From NCBI GenBank assembly GCA_964632305.1, contig CAZWBR010000013.1, forward strand, positions 1 to 64,000: a stretch of DNA of 64,000 nucleotides, in the 5' to 3' direction. Below the pieces are notes generated by a model that was not told the DNA's origin, made no database searches, and saw nothing but the letters and a program-made list of their open reading frames with translations. This DNA comes from CAZWBR01 sp964632305. GTDB taxonomy: Bacteria > Bacteroidota > Bacteroidia > Bacteroidales > Prolixibacteraceae. This document shows positions 8,026 to 16,812 of this stretch, piece by piece. The number at the start of each line of letters is the position of its first letter. Position 1 is the stretch's first letter. The position numbers and the translations under genes are program-made.

Positions 8026-9372
8026 CTAACCGATTCCCGGCAAATTAATCCCGTTGATTTTGCGGTAAAGGTCCAACGCATAGAGATCGGTCATCCCGGA
8101 GACAAAATCGACAACCGACTGGAGTTTGGCATAATCGCTCCCGTCGTGTTGCAGGTATTGCTGTGGCATGATGGAGAGCAGTTTCTTGGATAACTCTTCA
8201 TTTGTGGACATTACCGCCTGGGTGAAGACTTCGAGCAGTGTGCCCAGTATCTTGTGCCCGGCAATCTCGATTTCGACGACGGACCTGTCGTTGTAGATTT
8301 TTCTGACCGAGACCTTTTTGATCTTTTCCATGGCCGAGAGGGAGTGTCCCTCCAGTAAATTGATCAGCGATTCGACGGGTTCTCCCGAGATGATTTGTCC
8401 GAAATTGTTGATAAACAGGTTGGCACATTCATTGACCAGTTTGCCGATCACCAGGGCCCTCAGGTAGGTGATGCGTTCATTCAGGTCGCTTACCGTTTTG
8501 AAATTCTCACTGATGCTGTTCAATGTTTTTTGATCCGGGGCAGGGTCAAAAAAGTCGAGGAACAGTTTTTCCGTCTCCTCGTAGGAGAGGATCTTCAGTT
8601 TATGGGCATCCTCTACATCCATGACCTGGTAACAGATGTCGTCGGCAGCTTCGACCAGATAGACCAGAGGGTAGCGGCTGTATTGCAAGGGGTTGGCTGA
8701 TAATTGCTTTAGCCCTAACTCGTTGGCAATCCGGGTGAAGGTCTCCTTCTCGCTACGGAAAAACCCGAATTTCTGTTTGCTTCCCGGTAAGGACGATTCG
8801 TAAGGATATTTAACGATGGAGGCCAGCGTGCTGTAAGTAAGGGTGAAACCGCCGTCGCGCTTGCCTCCGAATTGGTGGCTAAGCAACCGGAATGCATTGG
8901 CATTGCCTTCGAACCGGGTGAAATCGCTCTTTAAATCTTCAGGAAGATTCTTCAGATAGGATGCTCCTTTCCCCTGTTTGAAAAAATTGGCGATGGCCGT
9001 TTCGCCCGAATGGCCGAAGGGCGGGTTTCCCAGGTCGTGGGCCAGACAGGCGGAGGAGACGATCGCGCCGATTTCGCTGATTAATGGGAAATTTTTGTAT
9101 TCCTCATTTTTCATCATCCCCGATGCAACGATATTCCCGAGCGACCGGCCCACGCTGGCCACTTCCAACGAGTGGGTCAGTCGGTTATGGACAAAAATAC
9201 TGCCCGGAAGCGGGAAAACCTGGGTCTTGTTCTGCATTCTCCGAAAAGGCGAGGAGAAGATGATGCGGTCGTAATCGCGTTGAAAAAGGGATCGGATATC
9301 GTCGGTTTCGCCATTAGCCCTGTTTTCAAGCCCTAAACGAAGGGGGGAGATCAGTTTTCCTGTATAAGCCAT
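8026..9372 (-). CDS. dgt: dGTP triphosphohydrolase (dGTPase), HD domain
   Basis: Hydrolyses dGTP to deoxyguanosine and triphosphate; cytoplasmic. The 448 residues fit the long dGTPase form. The N-terminal SPFRRMQNKTQVFPLP segment (about residues 40-55) and HNRLTHSLEVASVGR are family signatures. The HD metal site is CLAHDLGNPPFGHSGE (about residues 109-124), followed by FEGNANAFRLL. The C-terminus continues with helices typical of the Bacteroidota enzyme. It is convergent with the coiled-coil lipoprotein gene, only 31 bp apart. Confidence 0.93.
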   Translation of the reverse strand: MAYTGKLISPLRLGLENRANGETDDIRSLFQRDYDRIIFSSPFRRMQNKTQVFPLPGSIFVHNRLTHSLEVASVGRSLGNIVASGMMKNEEYKNFPLISEIGAIVSSACLAHDLGNPPFGHSGETAIANFFKQGKGASYLKNLPEDLKSDFTRFEGNANAFRLLSHQFGGKRDGGFTLTYSTLASIVKYPYESSLPGSKQKFGFFRSEKETFTRIANELGLKQLSANPLQYSRYPLVYLVEAADDICYQVMDVEDAHKLKILSYEETEKLFLDFFDPAPDQKTLNSISENFKTVSDLNERITYLRALVIGKLVNECANLFINNFGQIISGEPVESLINLLEGHSLSAMEKIKKVSVRKIYNDRSVVEIEIAGHKILGTLLEVFTQAVMSTNEELSKKLLSIMPQQYLQHDGSDYAKLQSVVDFVSGMTDLYALDLYRKINGINLPGIG

Positions 9373-9468
9373 CGGAATGATTCATTGGTTTCGCCTCAAA
9401 GTTCCCGGTTTTTTTGCAGAAAGCAAAATCAATTGGTTGGTTATTTAAATATGGATATATTCGCATTT

Positions 9469-9476
9469 TAATTTTG
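9469..9476 (+). promoter_or_regulatory. Candidate -7 element directly before the PiT gene
   Basis: TAATTTTG fits TAnnTTTG and ends 7 bases before the ATG at 9484. If used, transcription would start at or next to the start codon, giving an almost leaderless mRNA. No clear -33 TTTG was found at the expected distance. Confidence 0.3.
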
Positions 9477-9483
9477 TTCAGTT

Positions 9484-10527
9484 ATGTTGTCACCAATGCT
9501 CGACGGAATGTTGTTTCCTTTATTGGTTGCCATGTTCTTGGGAATCAATATGGGGGGGAGTGGTACATCCCCTTCGTTCGCGACCGCCTATGGTTCAGGG
9601 ATTATCCGTAAGGATTTGATTCCCGGGCTTTTCGGTGTTTGTGTGATGTTGGGTGCCTTACTGGCCGGGAAAAATACGGCGGTCACCTTGGGAAAGGGGA
9701 TTCTTCCTTCCGAGAGCCTTGATTATACCCTGACCACGATCATTCTTTTTTCGGTGACCTTGTCTCTTTTGTTCGCCAACCTGCTTGGCGTTCCGCAGTC
9801 TACCTCCCAGTCCACCGTGTTTGCATTGGTCGCCCCGGCCTATTATATCGAACAGTTAAACGCTAAGAAGGTCTTTCTGGAGATTGTCCCTACCTGGGTA
9901 GTGCTGCCGATTGTCTCGTTTGGGATCATGTATTTTATCGCGAAAGTATTGATCCCGAAGTTTGATCTGAAACATCCCGGCTATTTCTCGACCGATAAGC
10001 AACAGAATATCTTCAGGTGGGTGGTGATCGTGACCAGTTGTTATGTGGCCTTCTCCATCGGTTCGAACAACGTGGCCAATGCCTCGGGTCCTGTCTCTTC
10101 TATGATTACCAATGAGTTGAATATCAATCCTACCGGTAAGAACTTCCTGCTGATAATGATTCTCTCGACGCTGATAATCGCACCGGCATTCGGGATCGGG
10201 AGTTCAATCTTTGGTCGTAAACTGATGGTAAAGACAGGGGTGGAGATCGTTGATATCGGGAAAGTGGAAGCCTCGATGATTTCCTTTATCACGGCCTCTC
10301 TTTTATTGAGCGCCTCAGTTGTGAAAGGGATCCCCACTTCGTTAGTTCAGTTGAACACCTTCGCCATCCTGGCCTTGAGCGTGACCAAGAAGGGATGGAA
10401 AGGCACCTTCTCGAATAAGGTGGTCAAACGTCTTTGGCTGATATGGCTGATCGCTCCTTTTATAGCGTTTATCATCTCTTATGCTTTGACTGCACTGGCC
10501 GATCAGGCCGGATTGTTAAGACTGTAA
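9484..10527 (+). CDS. PiT-family inorganic anion (phosphate) transporter
   Basis: A 347-residue membrane protein with about ten hydrophobic segments, cation-coupled uptake of phosphate expected (some relatives carry sulfate). The PiT fold consists of two inverted repeats. The second signature is well kept (IGSNNVANASGPVSSM, about residues 190-205). The first, which normally reads GANDxANxxGTAVG, is GINMGGSGTSPSFATAYG (residues 20-37), so the usual N-D pair is lost there. VPQSTSQSTVFAL (about residues 102-114) is also typical. ATG at 9484 gives the best N-terminus; in-frame ATGs follow at 9496 and 9508. Confidence 0.88.
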   Translation: MLSPMLDGMLFPLLVAMFLGINMGGSGTSPSFATAYGSGIIRKDLIPGLFGVCVMLGALLAGKNTAVTLGKGILPSESLDYTLTTIILFSVTLSLLFANLLGVPQSTSQSTVFALVAPAYYIEQLNAKKVFLEIVPTWVVLPIVSFGIMYFIAKVLIPKFDLKHPGYFSTDKQQNIFRWVVIVTSCYVAFSIGSNNVANASGPVSSMITNELNINPTGKNFLLIMILSTLIIAPAFGIGSSIFGRKLMVKTGVEIVDIGKVEASMISFITASLLLSASVVKGIPTSLVQLNTFAILALSVTKKGWKGTFSNKVVKRLWLIWLIAPFIAFIISYALTALADQAGLLRL

Positions 10528-10578
10528 TGGCTCTATCCAAGCCAAATCGCGAATAAGCGATCGGACAATTAAACCTCT

Positions 10579-11304
10579 TCAGAAAACTGTGGGTTTTAGT
10601 TTTCGGACTTCCTTGTCGAGTTGGTCAGCATCGGGGAAGTATTTCCTCATCGTGGTTTTAAACTGAGGGCCATGGTTGGGAATGAGGGTGTGAACCAGTT
10701 CGTGAATGATAACAAAATCGATGATCCGGTCGGGAAACCTCATCAGGTGAAGATTGAGATTGATATTGCCAAGGCTGGAGCAACTGCCCCAATTGGTGCT
10801 GTTATTTTTGATCGTCACCCGGTTAATCTTAAAGCCCATCGCTGAGGCAAGCTGCCTGGCCCTGACCGGGAGATATTGCCTGGCTTCGAATCTTAATAGC
10901 GCCTCAATCATGGAATTGATTTTCTTTCTTAATTCCTCTGAGGCCGGATTGGCATGATCGGGATATTGAATCAAAACGGTCTTCTCCGGTTCGATAAACT
11001 TTATTTTTGGGCGTTCAAGCGGGCCTGCCGTGATTCTGTACCGGTAATGACGGGTCGTAAAAAGATCGCCATCGATGAGTTGCCGGGGTGGTATAGCTTT
11101 TCGTGCCATTTTTTCACGGGTCTTGATCAGCCAATCCCGGCGCGAATGGAGAAAATCTTCGCCGGAGGCAATCGGGGCATCATCCGGCAGGGTAAGTTTA
11201 ACTTCTCCCGTGGCATTGACCGAGATTCTGATCCGGCTGGCTCTGGCGCTGCGAAGAACTTTAACTTCGCCTATGCCTTCAAGATGGATGACTTTCCCGC
11301 TCAT
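10579..11304 (-). CDS. YgjP/WSS1-like zinc metallopeptidase (M48-like, DUF45)
   Basis: A predicted zincin-type peptidase of 241 residues from the preferred start. The active-site motif FVIIHELVHTLIPNHGPQFK (about residues 190-209) has the H-E-x-x-H core and a third His in PNHGPQF. KINRVTIKNNSTNWGSCSS before it is the conserved DUF45 segment. The start chosen is ATG at 11304, which has AAGGAA 6 bases upstream; an in-frame ATG at 11337 would add 11 residues. The start lies inside the 3' end of the upstream flippase-like gene (26-bp overlap), which suggests coupled translation. Substrate unknown. Confidence 0.87.
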   Translation of the reverse strand: MSGKVIHLEGIGEVKVLRSARASRIRISVNATGEVKLTLPDDAPIASGEDFLHSRRDWLIKTREKMARKAIPPRQLIDGDLFTTRHYRYRITAGPLERPKIKFIEPEKTVLIQYPDHANPASEELRKKINSMIEALLRFEARQYLPVRARQLASAMGFKINRVTIKNNSTNWGSCSSLGNINLNLHLMRFPDRIIDFVIIHELVHTLIPNHGPQFKTTMRKYFPDADQLDKEVRKLKPTVF

Positions 11305-12424
11305 GTAAATTTCCTTCGTGATCAATATTTTCTTCATGGTGATGCCATGAAAAGCTCCTTCTTATCCAAATAGGCAGTAATACGGCCCCAATGATTAGGA
11401 ATGGATAATAACTGAACAGGCGCCAGATTACTGTCATAAGGCTTGTAAATCCTTGCGGTATAAAAATATCCATATACTCAAGGAAGATCACTTCGGTAAG
11501 GCCTGTTCCTCCCGGGGTAGGCATGATTATCATCATGATCCACATGATCAGTTGCCGGGCAAAGATGGTGAAATGGTCGCCTATTGAGAGTAGATGATGT
11601 TCCAGTTTACCATTGATCCCAAAGATCAGGGCCAGGATCAGGAAATTGACCACCCAGTAACGGGAAGTCCAGGATAAGAAGGTGGCGCCAAAATTCTTTA
11701 GCCAGAATTTGAGGGGTTTATTGGCCAATTCTTTCGAGGCAACTACAATATCCTCTCCCGAATCAATGGCCCCCTGCTTCCAGCGCCGAAGGCCGGGAAG
11801 CGAGAAGATCCCGATGATGACCCGTTTAAGGGAATGGGGATTGATAAACAAACCATAGCCCACGACCGATACCAGTGCGATCTTAATCCCGAATCCGATC
11901 ATGGCGATATAGAAATATTTATTCTGGAATACCGATAATCCATCGCCTGCCGACATTTCGAACAACCGTTCCCATCCCCCGAAAAGAACAATCAGGGGAA
12001 ATATTATAATAAAATAGAGTTCATCGAGAAATAGGGTTGCCAGTACGATGGCCGTCCCTTTCCCGATCGATAAACCTTCCTTGTAGAGGAACAGAAGGGC
12101 CACCGAGGTGCCGCCCACCGAAGAAGGGGTTACCGAGGAGGCAAATTCCCAGAGTAAGGTGATCCTTAAGGCTTGCAATACGGAGAGCTTGTTCTCGGAC
12201 AGGATTTTTAACCGGTAAGCATAGCCGGCAACCCTGGTGATGGTCATTAACAGGGCCAGGAGAAGAAACCAGGCCACGATCCTCGAAAATTCTATGATGG
12301 CAATTGACGAGAAAGGGTCCTCTTTATAGATGATATAAGCCGCTACCCCCACGCCGATCAGTATGGGGAGTATCACCTTCGAGGGGTGAACACTTTTGAT
12401 GACTTCTTTGGGTTTTATCTTCAT
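11279..12424 (-). CDS. Flippase-like membrane protein (LPG synthase TM / UPF0104 family)
   Basis: A polytopic membrane protein of 381 residues with eight or so hydrophobic segments. The family marks are the SSVTPSSVGGTSVALLFLYKEG stretch (about residues 100-121) and the GGTGLTEVIF stretch (about residues 305-315), which match the AglD/MprF flippase-like transmembrane domain. No C-terminal synthase domain is present, so a lipid or glycolipid translocation role is more likely than lysyl-PG synthesis. The C-terminus is His- and Glu-rich. It overlaps the metallopeptidase gene downstream. Confidence 0.83.
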   Translation of the reverse strand: MKIKPKEVIKSVHPSKVILPILIGVGVAAYIIYKEDPFSSIAIIEFSRIVAWFLLLALLMTITRVAGYAYRLKILSENKLSVLQALRITLLWEFASSVTPSSVGGTSVALLFLYKEGLSIGKGTAIVLATLFLDELYFIIIFPLIVLFGGWERLFEMSAGDGLSVFQNKYFYIAMIGFGIKIALVSVVGYGLFINPHSLKRVIIGIFSLPGLRRWKQGAIDSGEDIVVASKELANKPLKFWLKNFGATFLSWTSRYWVVNFLILALIFGINGKLEHHLLSIGDHFTIFARQLIMWIMMIIMPTPGGTGLTEVIFLEYMDIFIPQGFTSLMTVIWRLFSYYPFLIIGAVLLPIWIRRSFSWHHHEENIDHEGNLHERESHPS

Positions 12425-12566
12425 CTCTGGTTTCCCGTTTTTAATTCGTCAATTCGTCTAATCGTATTTTATGATTAAACAAATCGCCGCCGTGAATTGT
12501 TTTTTATCGTTAAATGTTTTATTTTAATAGCAGGAAACGTCAATAACCAATTTTAAAACTAACGAT

Positions 12567-13271
12567 ATGGGCAAATATAAAAAAATTGAAGTATTTGGGA
12601 TGCTGGGAAAGACGGAAACATTATTTACCATTCATGATAAAACAATCCCCGGCTCGTTGGTTTTCGAATCCCTGGCCCCCTTTCCCGGTTATTATACCGA
12701 TGTCCCCAACGACACTAAACCGGTTTATCTCTACATGGCTTTAGATAAGGACTATACGGTGTTCGATATCGAGCGGGCCCATAAGGCTGTGAAAGAGGCT
12801 TATGATTGGAAATTTGAGGCTGCGAAGGCAAAAATATCGATCTACGATAAACATTATGACGTGGTGCGCCTTCGCCATCTCGATAGTTTCGACCAGCTTG
12901 CTCCCATTCAGGAACAGTTTTCAACCTTAGGGTTGAAACCCAAAATCACCTCTGCTCACTGGAAAGGCGATGACGGGTATATCGAATTGCATAAACTTTT
13001 CTGCATTCGCAAGGAGGATAAAGGGATTTACCGCGATGCCTCGGAAGATTATCACTCTTATATTCTTTTGCCCCGTAAATTATCCCAGGAAGAATTTAAT
13101 GAGATAACCCGGCAGGTAAAATACAATGCAAGTTTGTCGAGCTTCGATGCCGCTTCCGGTTGTTTCTTTCTTAAAAGGAAACTGAGGGAGATGGTTCGTA
13201 TCTATACCAAAAAAGATGATCTTGAGTATTTGAAAGAACTGCAGACGCTCTATCTTTCAAAGATTAAATAA
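12567..13271 (+). CDS. Hypothetical protein
   Basis: I do not recognise a family. The 234-residue product lacks signal peptide and membrane segments, and is rich in Lys, Tyr and Asp, so probably cytoplasmic. Two stretches have a similar layout (residues 60-100 around FDIERAHKAVKEAYDWKFE and residues 165-200 around SQEEFNEITRQVKYNASLSSFDAASGCFFLKRKL), which hints at a duplicated domain. It is flanked by a divergent membrane-protein gene upstream and a weak terminator downstream, so it is probably monocistronic. Codon use is like that of the neighbours. Confidence 0.7.
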   Translation: MGKYKKIEVFGMLGKTETLFTIHDKTIPGSLVFESLAPFPGYYTDVPNDTKPVYLYMALDKDYTVFDIERAHKAVKEAYDWKFEAAKAKISIYDKHYDVVRLRHLDSFDQLAPIQEQFSTLGLKPKITSAHWKGDDGYIELHKLFCIRKEDKGIYRDASEDYHSYILLPRKLSQEEFNEITRQVKYNASLSSFDAASGCFFLKRKLREMVRIYTKKDDLEYLKELQTLYLSKIK

Positions 13272-13295
13272 GCTTTATCTGTTCAGTTGAATTGT

Positions 13296-13330
13296 GAAGG
13301 CTGCTTGTGAAAAAGTGGCCTTCTCATTTT
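13296..13330 (+). terminator. Weak terminator-like hairpin
   Basis: GAAGGC (13296-13301) pairs with GCCTTC (13318-13323), with a T-rich stretch interrupted by CA after it. It lies 25 bp after the stop of the hypothetical gene. Confidence 0.45.
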
Positions 13331-13413
13331 ATGAAATTAGATGTTTCATTTTTACTTTTACGTCGTACTATTATTCAGAATGAACCCTGTTTTTTAATCA
13401 AAACATAGGTCTT

Positions 13414-14304
13414 ATGTCATCGCCGCATCACCATCAGCATCTACCCGATCAAGCGACTAAAAATATTACGGTGGCTTTTTTCCTGAACCTCGTTTTTGCT
13501 ATTATCGAGCTGATCGGAGGTTTTCTAACCAATAGTATTGCCATTCTGTCGGACGCTCTGCACGACTTTGGCGATTCCGTCGCGTTGGGGATTTCCTGGT
13601 ATCTGGAAAAAGTTTCCAAACGAGGGCGCGACCGTTTTTATTCCTACGGATACCGGCGATTCTCCCTGCTGGGAGCCGTTTTTATCTCGGTGATCCTGAT
13701 TATCGGTTCGGTCTTCGTGATCCGCGAATCTGCTCTGCGGTTCTTCTCTCCCGAAGAGACCAACGCTAAGGGGATGTTTCTGCTGGCTTTACTTGGGGTT
13801 GGAGTGAATGGATACGCGGTCTATAAACTGAGGAAAGGATCATCGTTCAACGAACGGGCAGTGTCACTGCATCTGTTCGAGGATGTGCTGGGTTGGGTTG
13901 CAGTCCTTCTGGTGAGTGTGGTGATGATGTTTGTTCACCTTCCTTTTCTCGATCCGGCACTTTCAGTGCTCATCTCATTTTGGGTCTTGTTTAATGTTTA
14001 CCGGAACCTGAAGAACACTTTTAAGGTCCTGTTGCAGGAGGTTCCGCAGGATGTCGAATTGGATAGTCTGATAACAAACATATTAAAAATCGATGGGGTT
14101 ATTTCATTTCATGATCTCCATCTTTGGACCCTTGACGGTGAGAATCATATTATGACCATTCATATCGTTACGGATACTCCGGGGACAGAACATCAACAAA
14201 GGATAAAAAAGGAGATCAGGCATTTGTGCCGTCATTTCGGGATAGGACATGCCACCATCGAAATCGATGCCCCCGATGAAAAGTGCGGGTTGGATGGGTG
14301 CTAA
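13414..14304 (+). CDS. CDF-family divalent metal cation efflux protein (ZitB/CzcD type)
   Basis: Exports Zn2+ or similar ions in exchange for protons at the inner membrane. The 296 residues are typical. It has a His-rich N-terminus (HHHQH), six membrane segments, the TM2 metal-site motif SDALHDFGDS (about residues 45-54), and a cytoplasmic C-terminal domain with VISFHDLHLWTLDGE (about residues 228-242) and clustered His near GIGHATIEID. The His in TM2 (H-x-x-x-D) favours zinc. It appears to be monocistronic. Confidence 0.92.
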   Translation: MSSPHHHQHLPDQATKNITVAFFLNLVFAIIELIGGFLTNSIAILSDALHDFGDSVALGISWYLEKVSKRGRDRFYSYGYRRFSLLGAVFISVILIIGSVFVIRESALRFFSPEETNAKGMFLLALLGVGVNGYAVYKLRKGSSFNERAVSLHLFEDVLGWVAVLLVSVVMMFVHLPFLDPALSVLISFWVLFNVYRNLKNTFKVLLQEVPQDVELDSLITNILKIDGVISFHDLHLWTLDGENHIMTIHIVTDTPGTEHQQRIKKEIRHLCRHFGIGHATIEIDAPDEKCGLDGC

Positions 14305-14518
14305 GCTACTAATCAGTTACTGACATAGGGTACATGGTCGTCCTTTCTTTACTATTTCTTATTCTTAAAAATGAGAAAACCTTCGTGTGATGGGTAAAAC
14401 TTTATTTATTTTGCAGTCTGGTAAATAATTGATTTTTGAAATCAGTTAAAACGGCTTGCACGAATATTGCGGTGCTGTTTTTGCCGGATTTTTGTAGAAC
14501 TCAATAAAAAAATAAAAC

Positions 14519-15799
14519 GTGAACATCCTGATTATTGGCTCCGGTGGCCGTGAACATGCTTTCGCCTGGAAATTGAAACAAAGTCCCAAGCTTGGAAAAC
14601 TATTCATCGCTCCCGGTAATGCCGGGACGGCTGCTTTGGGGACAAACCTTAATGTTGACGTGACTGATCTTGAGAAGATCGGTCAGGCGGTCCTCGAAAA
14701 TAAGATCGATATGGTCGTGGTTGGCCCCGAAGTCCCGCTGGTAGAGGGTATTCATGATTTCTTCCTGGCCAGCGATCAGCTAAAAAACATTCCGGTGATC
14801 GGTCCCGATAAGGCCGGCGCCCGGTTGGAAGGAAGCAAAGATTTTGCCAAGGAGTTCATGGTCAAATACAATATCCCGACTGCAGCTTATTTGTCGGTAA
14901 CGAAAGATAACGTTGAGGAAGGTGTTGAGTTCCTGAAAAAGCTAAAAGCGCCTTATGTCTTAAAAGCGGATGGTTTGGCTGCCGGTAAAGGGGTGTTAAT
15001 CCTTGATTACCTGCATGAGGCCGAAAAATCATTGCGTGAGATGCTGAGCGGGATGTTTGGCTCGGCCAGTGCCACCGTCGTGATCGAAGAATTCCTGTCG
15101 GGGGTGGAGTGCTCTGTTTTTGTGCTGACCGACGGGAAAAACTACAAAGTCCTTCCTGAGGCCAAGGATTATAAACGGATTGGCGAAGGCGATACCGGCT
15201 TGAATACCGGTGGAATGGGGGCTATCTCCCCGGTCCCTTTTGCCAATAAGGAGTTTATGCAGAAGGTTGATCAACGAATCATTCAACCGACCATTGCCGG
15301 TCTGCAAAAAGAGAATATCCGTTACAAGGGCTTTGTCTTCTTAGGATTGATGAATTGCGGGGGTGAGCCTTATGTGATTGAGTACAATGTTCGTATGGGC
15401 GATCCCGAGACCGAAGCCGTCATGCTGCGAATTGATTCGGATCTCCTCGACCTTTTTGAAGGAGTGGCCAATGAAAATCTGGCCGGCAAGGAGATGATCA
15501 TTAATGATCAGTCCGCTGTAACAGTGGTGATTGTGGCCGGTGGTTATCCCGGATCCTATGATAAAGGTTTTCCCATTTCAAACCTCCAGCAGGTCGAGGG
15601 CAGTATTGTCTTCCATGCAGGGACACAAGAAAAGGACGGAAAGATCCTTACCAACGGAGGCAGGGTATTGGCAGTAAGTTCCATGGGCGAAAATTTTAAC
15701 GAAGCGCTTCAGAAATCGTATCATAATGCCGAAAAGATCCGTTTCGACAAGATGTATTACCGACGTGATTTGGGCTTTGACCTGCAAGATCTGAAGTAA
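14519..15799 (+). CDS. purD: Phosphoribosylamine-glycine ligase (GAR synthetase)
   Basis: Second step of purine synthesis: joins glycine to phosphoribosylamine using ATP. The 426 residues match PurD. The start region reads ILIIGSGGREHAFAWKL. The ATP-grasp domain carries YVLKADGLAAGKGVLI (about residues 143-158), VECSVFVLTDG and EYNVRMGDPETEAVMLR (about residues 287-303). The start is GTG at 14519. The stop TAA shares its last A with the ATG of the following membrane-protein gene, so the two are translationally coupled. Confidence 0.96.
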   Translation: MNILIIGSGGREHAFAWKLKQSPKLGKLFIAPGNAGTAALGTNLNVDVTDLEKIGQAVLENKIDMVVVGPEVPLVEGIHDFFLASDQLKNIPVIGPDKAGARLEGSKDFAKEFMVKYNIPTAAYLSVTKDNVEEGVEFLKKLKAPYVLKADGLAAGKGVLILDYLHEAEKSLREMLSGMFGSASATVVIEEFLSGVECSVFVLTDGKNYKVLPEAKDYKRIGEGDTGLNTGGMGAISPVPFANKEFMQKVDQRIIQPTIAGLQKENIRYKGFVFLGLMNCGGEPYVIEYNVRMGDPETEAVMLRIDSDLLDLFEGVANENLAGKEMIINDQSAVTVVIVAGGYPGSYDKGFPISNLQQVEGSIVFHAGTQEKDGKILTNGGRVLAVSSMGENFNEALQKSYHNAEKIRFDKMYYRRDLGFDLQDLK

Positions 15800-16800
15800 T
15801 GTTGTTGTGGATATTCAACAGGAAGAGTATTATTAGCGGGCTGCTGATTCCGGTAGCCGGCTATTTTCTTTGGATGCATAATCTGAGGGTTCCCCATGAA
15901 TATCTTCCTCCCGTGGGGGAGAGCGGAATGCCATTATTCTCGCTGCTGGCCGGCTATTTTAAGGAGCCCTCTGTTTGGCCGGCCTGGCTGAGTTTTATCC
16001 TTGTGGCTATTAATTCATTGATTATTGCCTGGCTGAATATCGGATTCCAATTTCTGCCCAACCGATCGTGGTTGCCTGGGTTGATCTATTTCCTGGCCGT
16101 ATCTTCCGTGCCGGCGCTTCAGACGATTCATCCGGCCCATCTGGCCGCCCTATTCATCCTGCTGACAATCTATTTTATTTTCGGGACCTATCATAACCGC
16201 GATAAAGAGGTCTCATTCACTTTCAATGCCTCTTTCTCCCTGGCCCTGGCGACGCTTTTCTACTTCCCGGCGCTCTTCCTCTTGCCGCTGATCTGGATCA
16301 GCATCTTTGTTCTTCAAAAGAGTGATAACTGGCGATTGCTCGTCGTCCCGCTATGGGGATTCTGTGCCCCATGGCTATTGGTCCTGGCCGGGGCATTTCT
16401 CAGCGATAACGTATCGAATTTATGGAGCTCCATTACAGATAATCTTACTTCAGTCAATAATAAGTATCTTTTCAATCTCTATTTTCTGATCCTGACCGGA
16501 ATCGTGGTTTTTCTCACCTTCTTAGGTAGTATTTCTTTAATGTCGAGTTATGGAGTAAAAAAAGTAGCCTCCCGAAAATTCTTTGTCATTTTTGCCTGGG
16601 CTCTCGGTCTGGTTATTGCAGCTTTATCTCTGAAATCAACAGGATCCGGTATTATTGCCCTGTTGACTATCCCAACCACTTATTTCATCTCCCACTTTTT
16701 TATCATGGGTGAACGAACGTTCTGGCGCGAACTGCTGTTCCTGATTTATGCGGCCGTCATGGTGGCCTCCTTCTTCCTGCAATCCTCCTTGCAGAACTAA
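15799..16800 (+). CDS. Polytopic membrane protein, DUF6427-like
   Basis: The 333-residue product has roughly nine or ten hydrophobic segments and almost no soluble part. Its position directly after purD (one-base overlap of stop and start) and its sequence style (FNASFSLALATLFYFPALFLLPLIW) fit a Bacteroidota membrane family that I know as DUF6427; this family call is from memory. The function is unknown. The overlap indicates co-translation with purD. It is convergent with rmuC, 12 bp away. Confidence 0.72.
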   Translation: MLLWIFNRKSIISGLLIPVAGYFLWMHNLRVPHEYLPPVGESGMPLFSLLAGYFKEPSVWPAWLSFILVAINSLIIAWLNIGFQFLPNRSWLPGLIYFLAVSSVPALQTIHPAHLAALFILLTIYFIFGTYHNRDKEVSFTFNASFSLALATLFYFPALFLLPLIWISIFVLQKSDNWRLLVVPLWGFCAPWLLVLAGAFLSDNVSNLWSSITDNLTSVNNKYLFNLYFLILTGIVVFLTFLGSISLMSSYGVKKVASRKFFVIFAWALGLVIAALSLKSTGSGIIALLTIPTTYFISHFFIMGERTFWRELLFLIYAAVMVASFFLQSSLQN

Positions 16801-16812
16801 AAATGATCCCGT

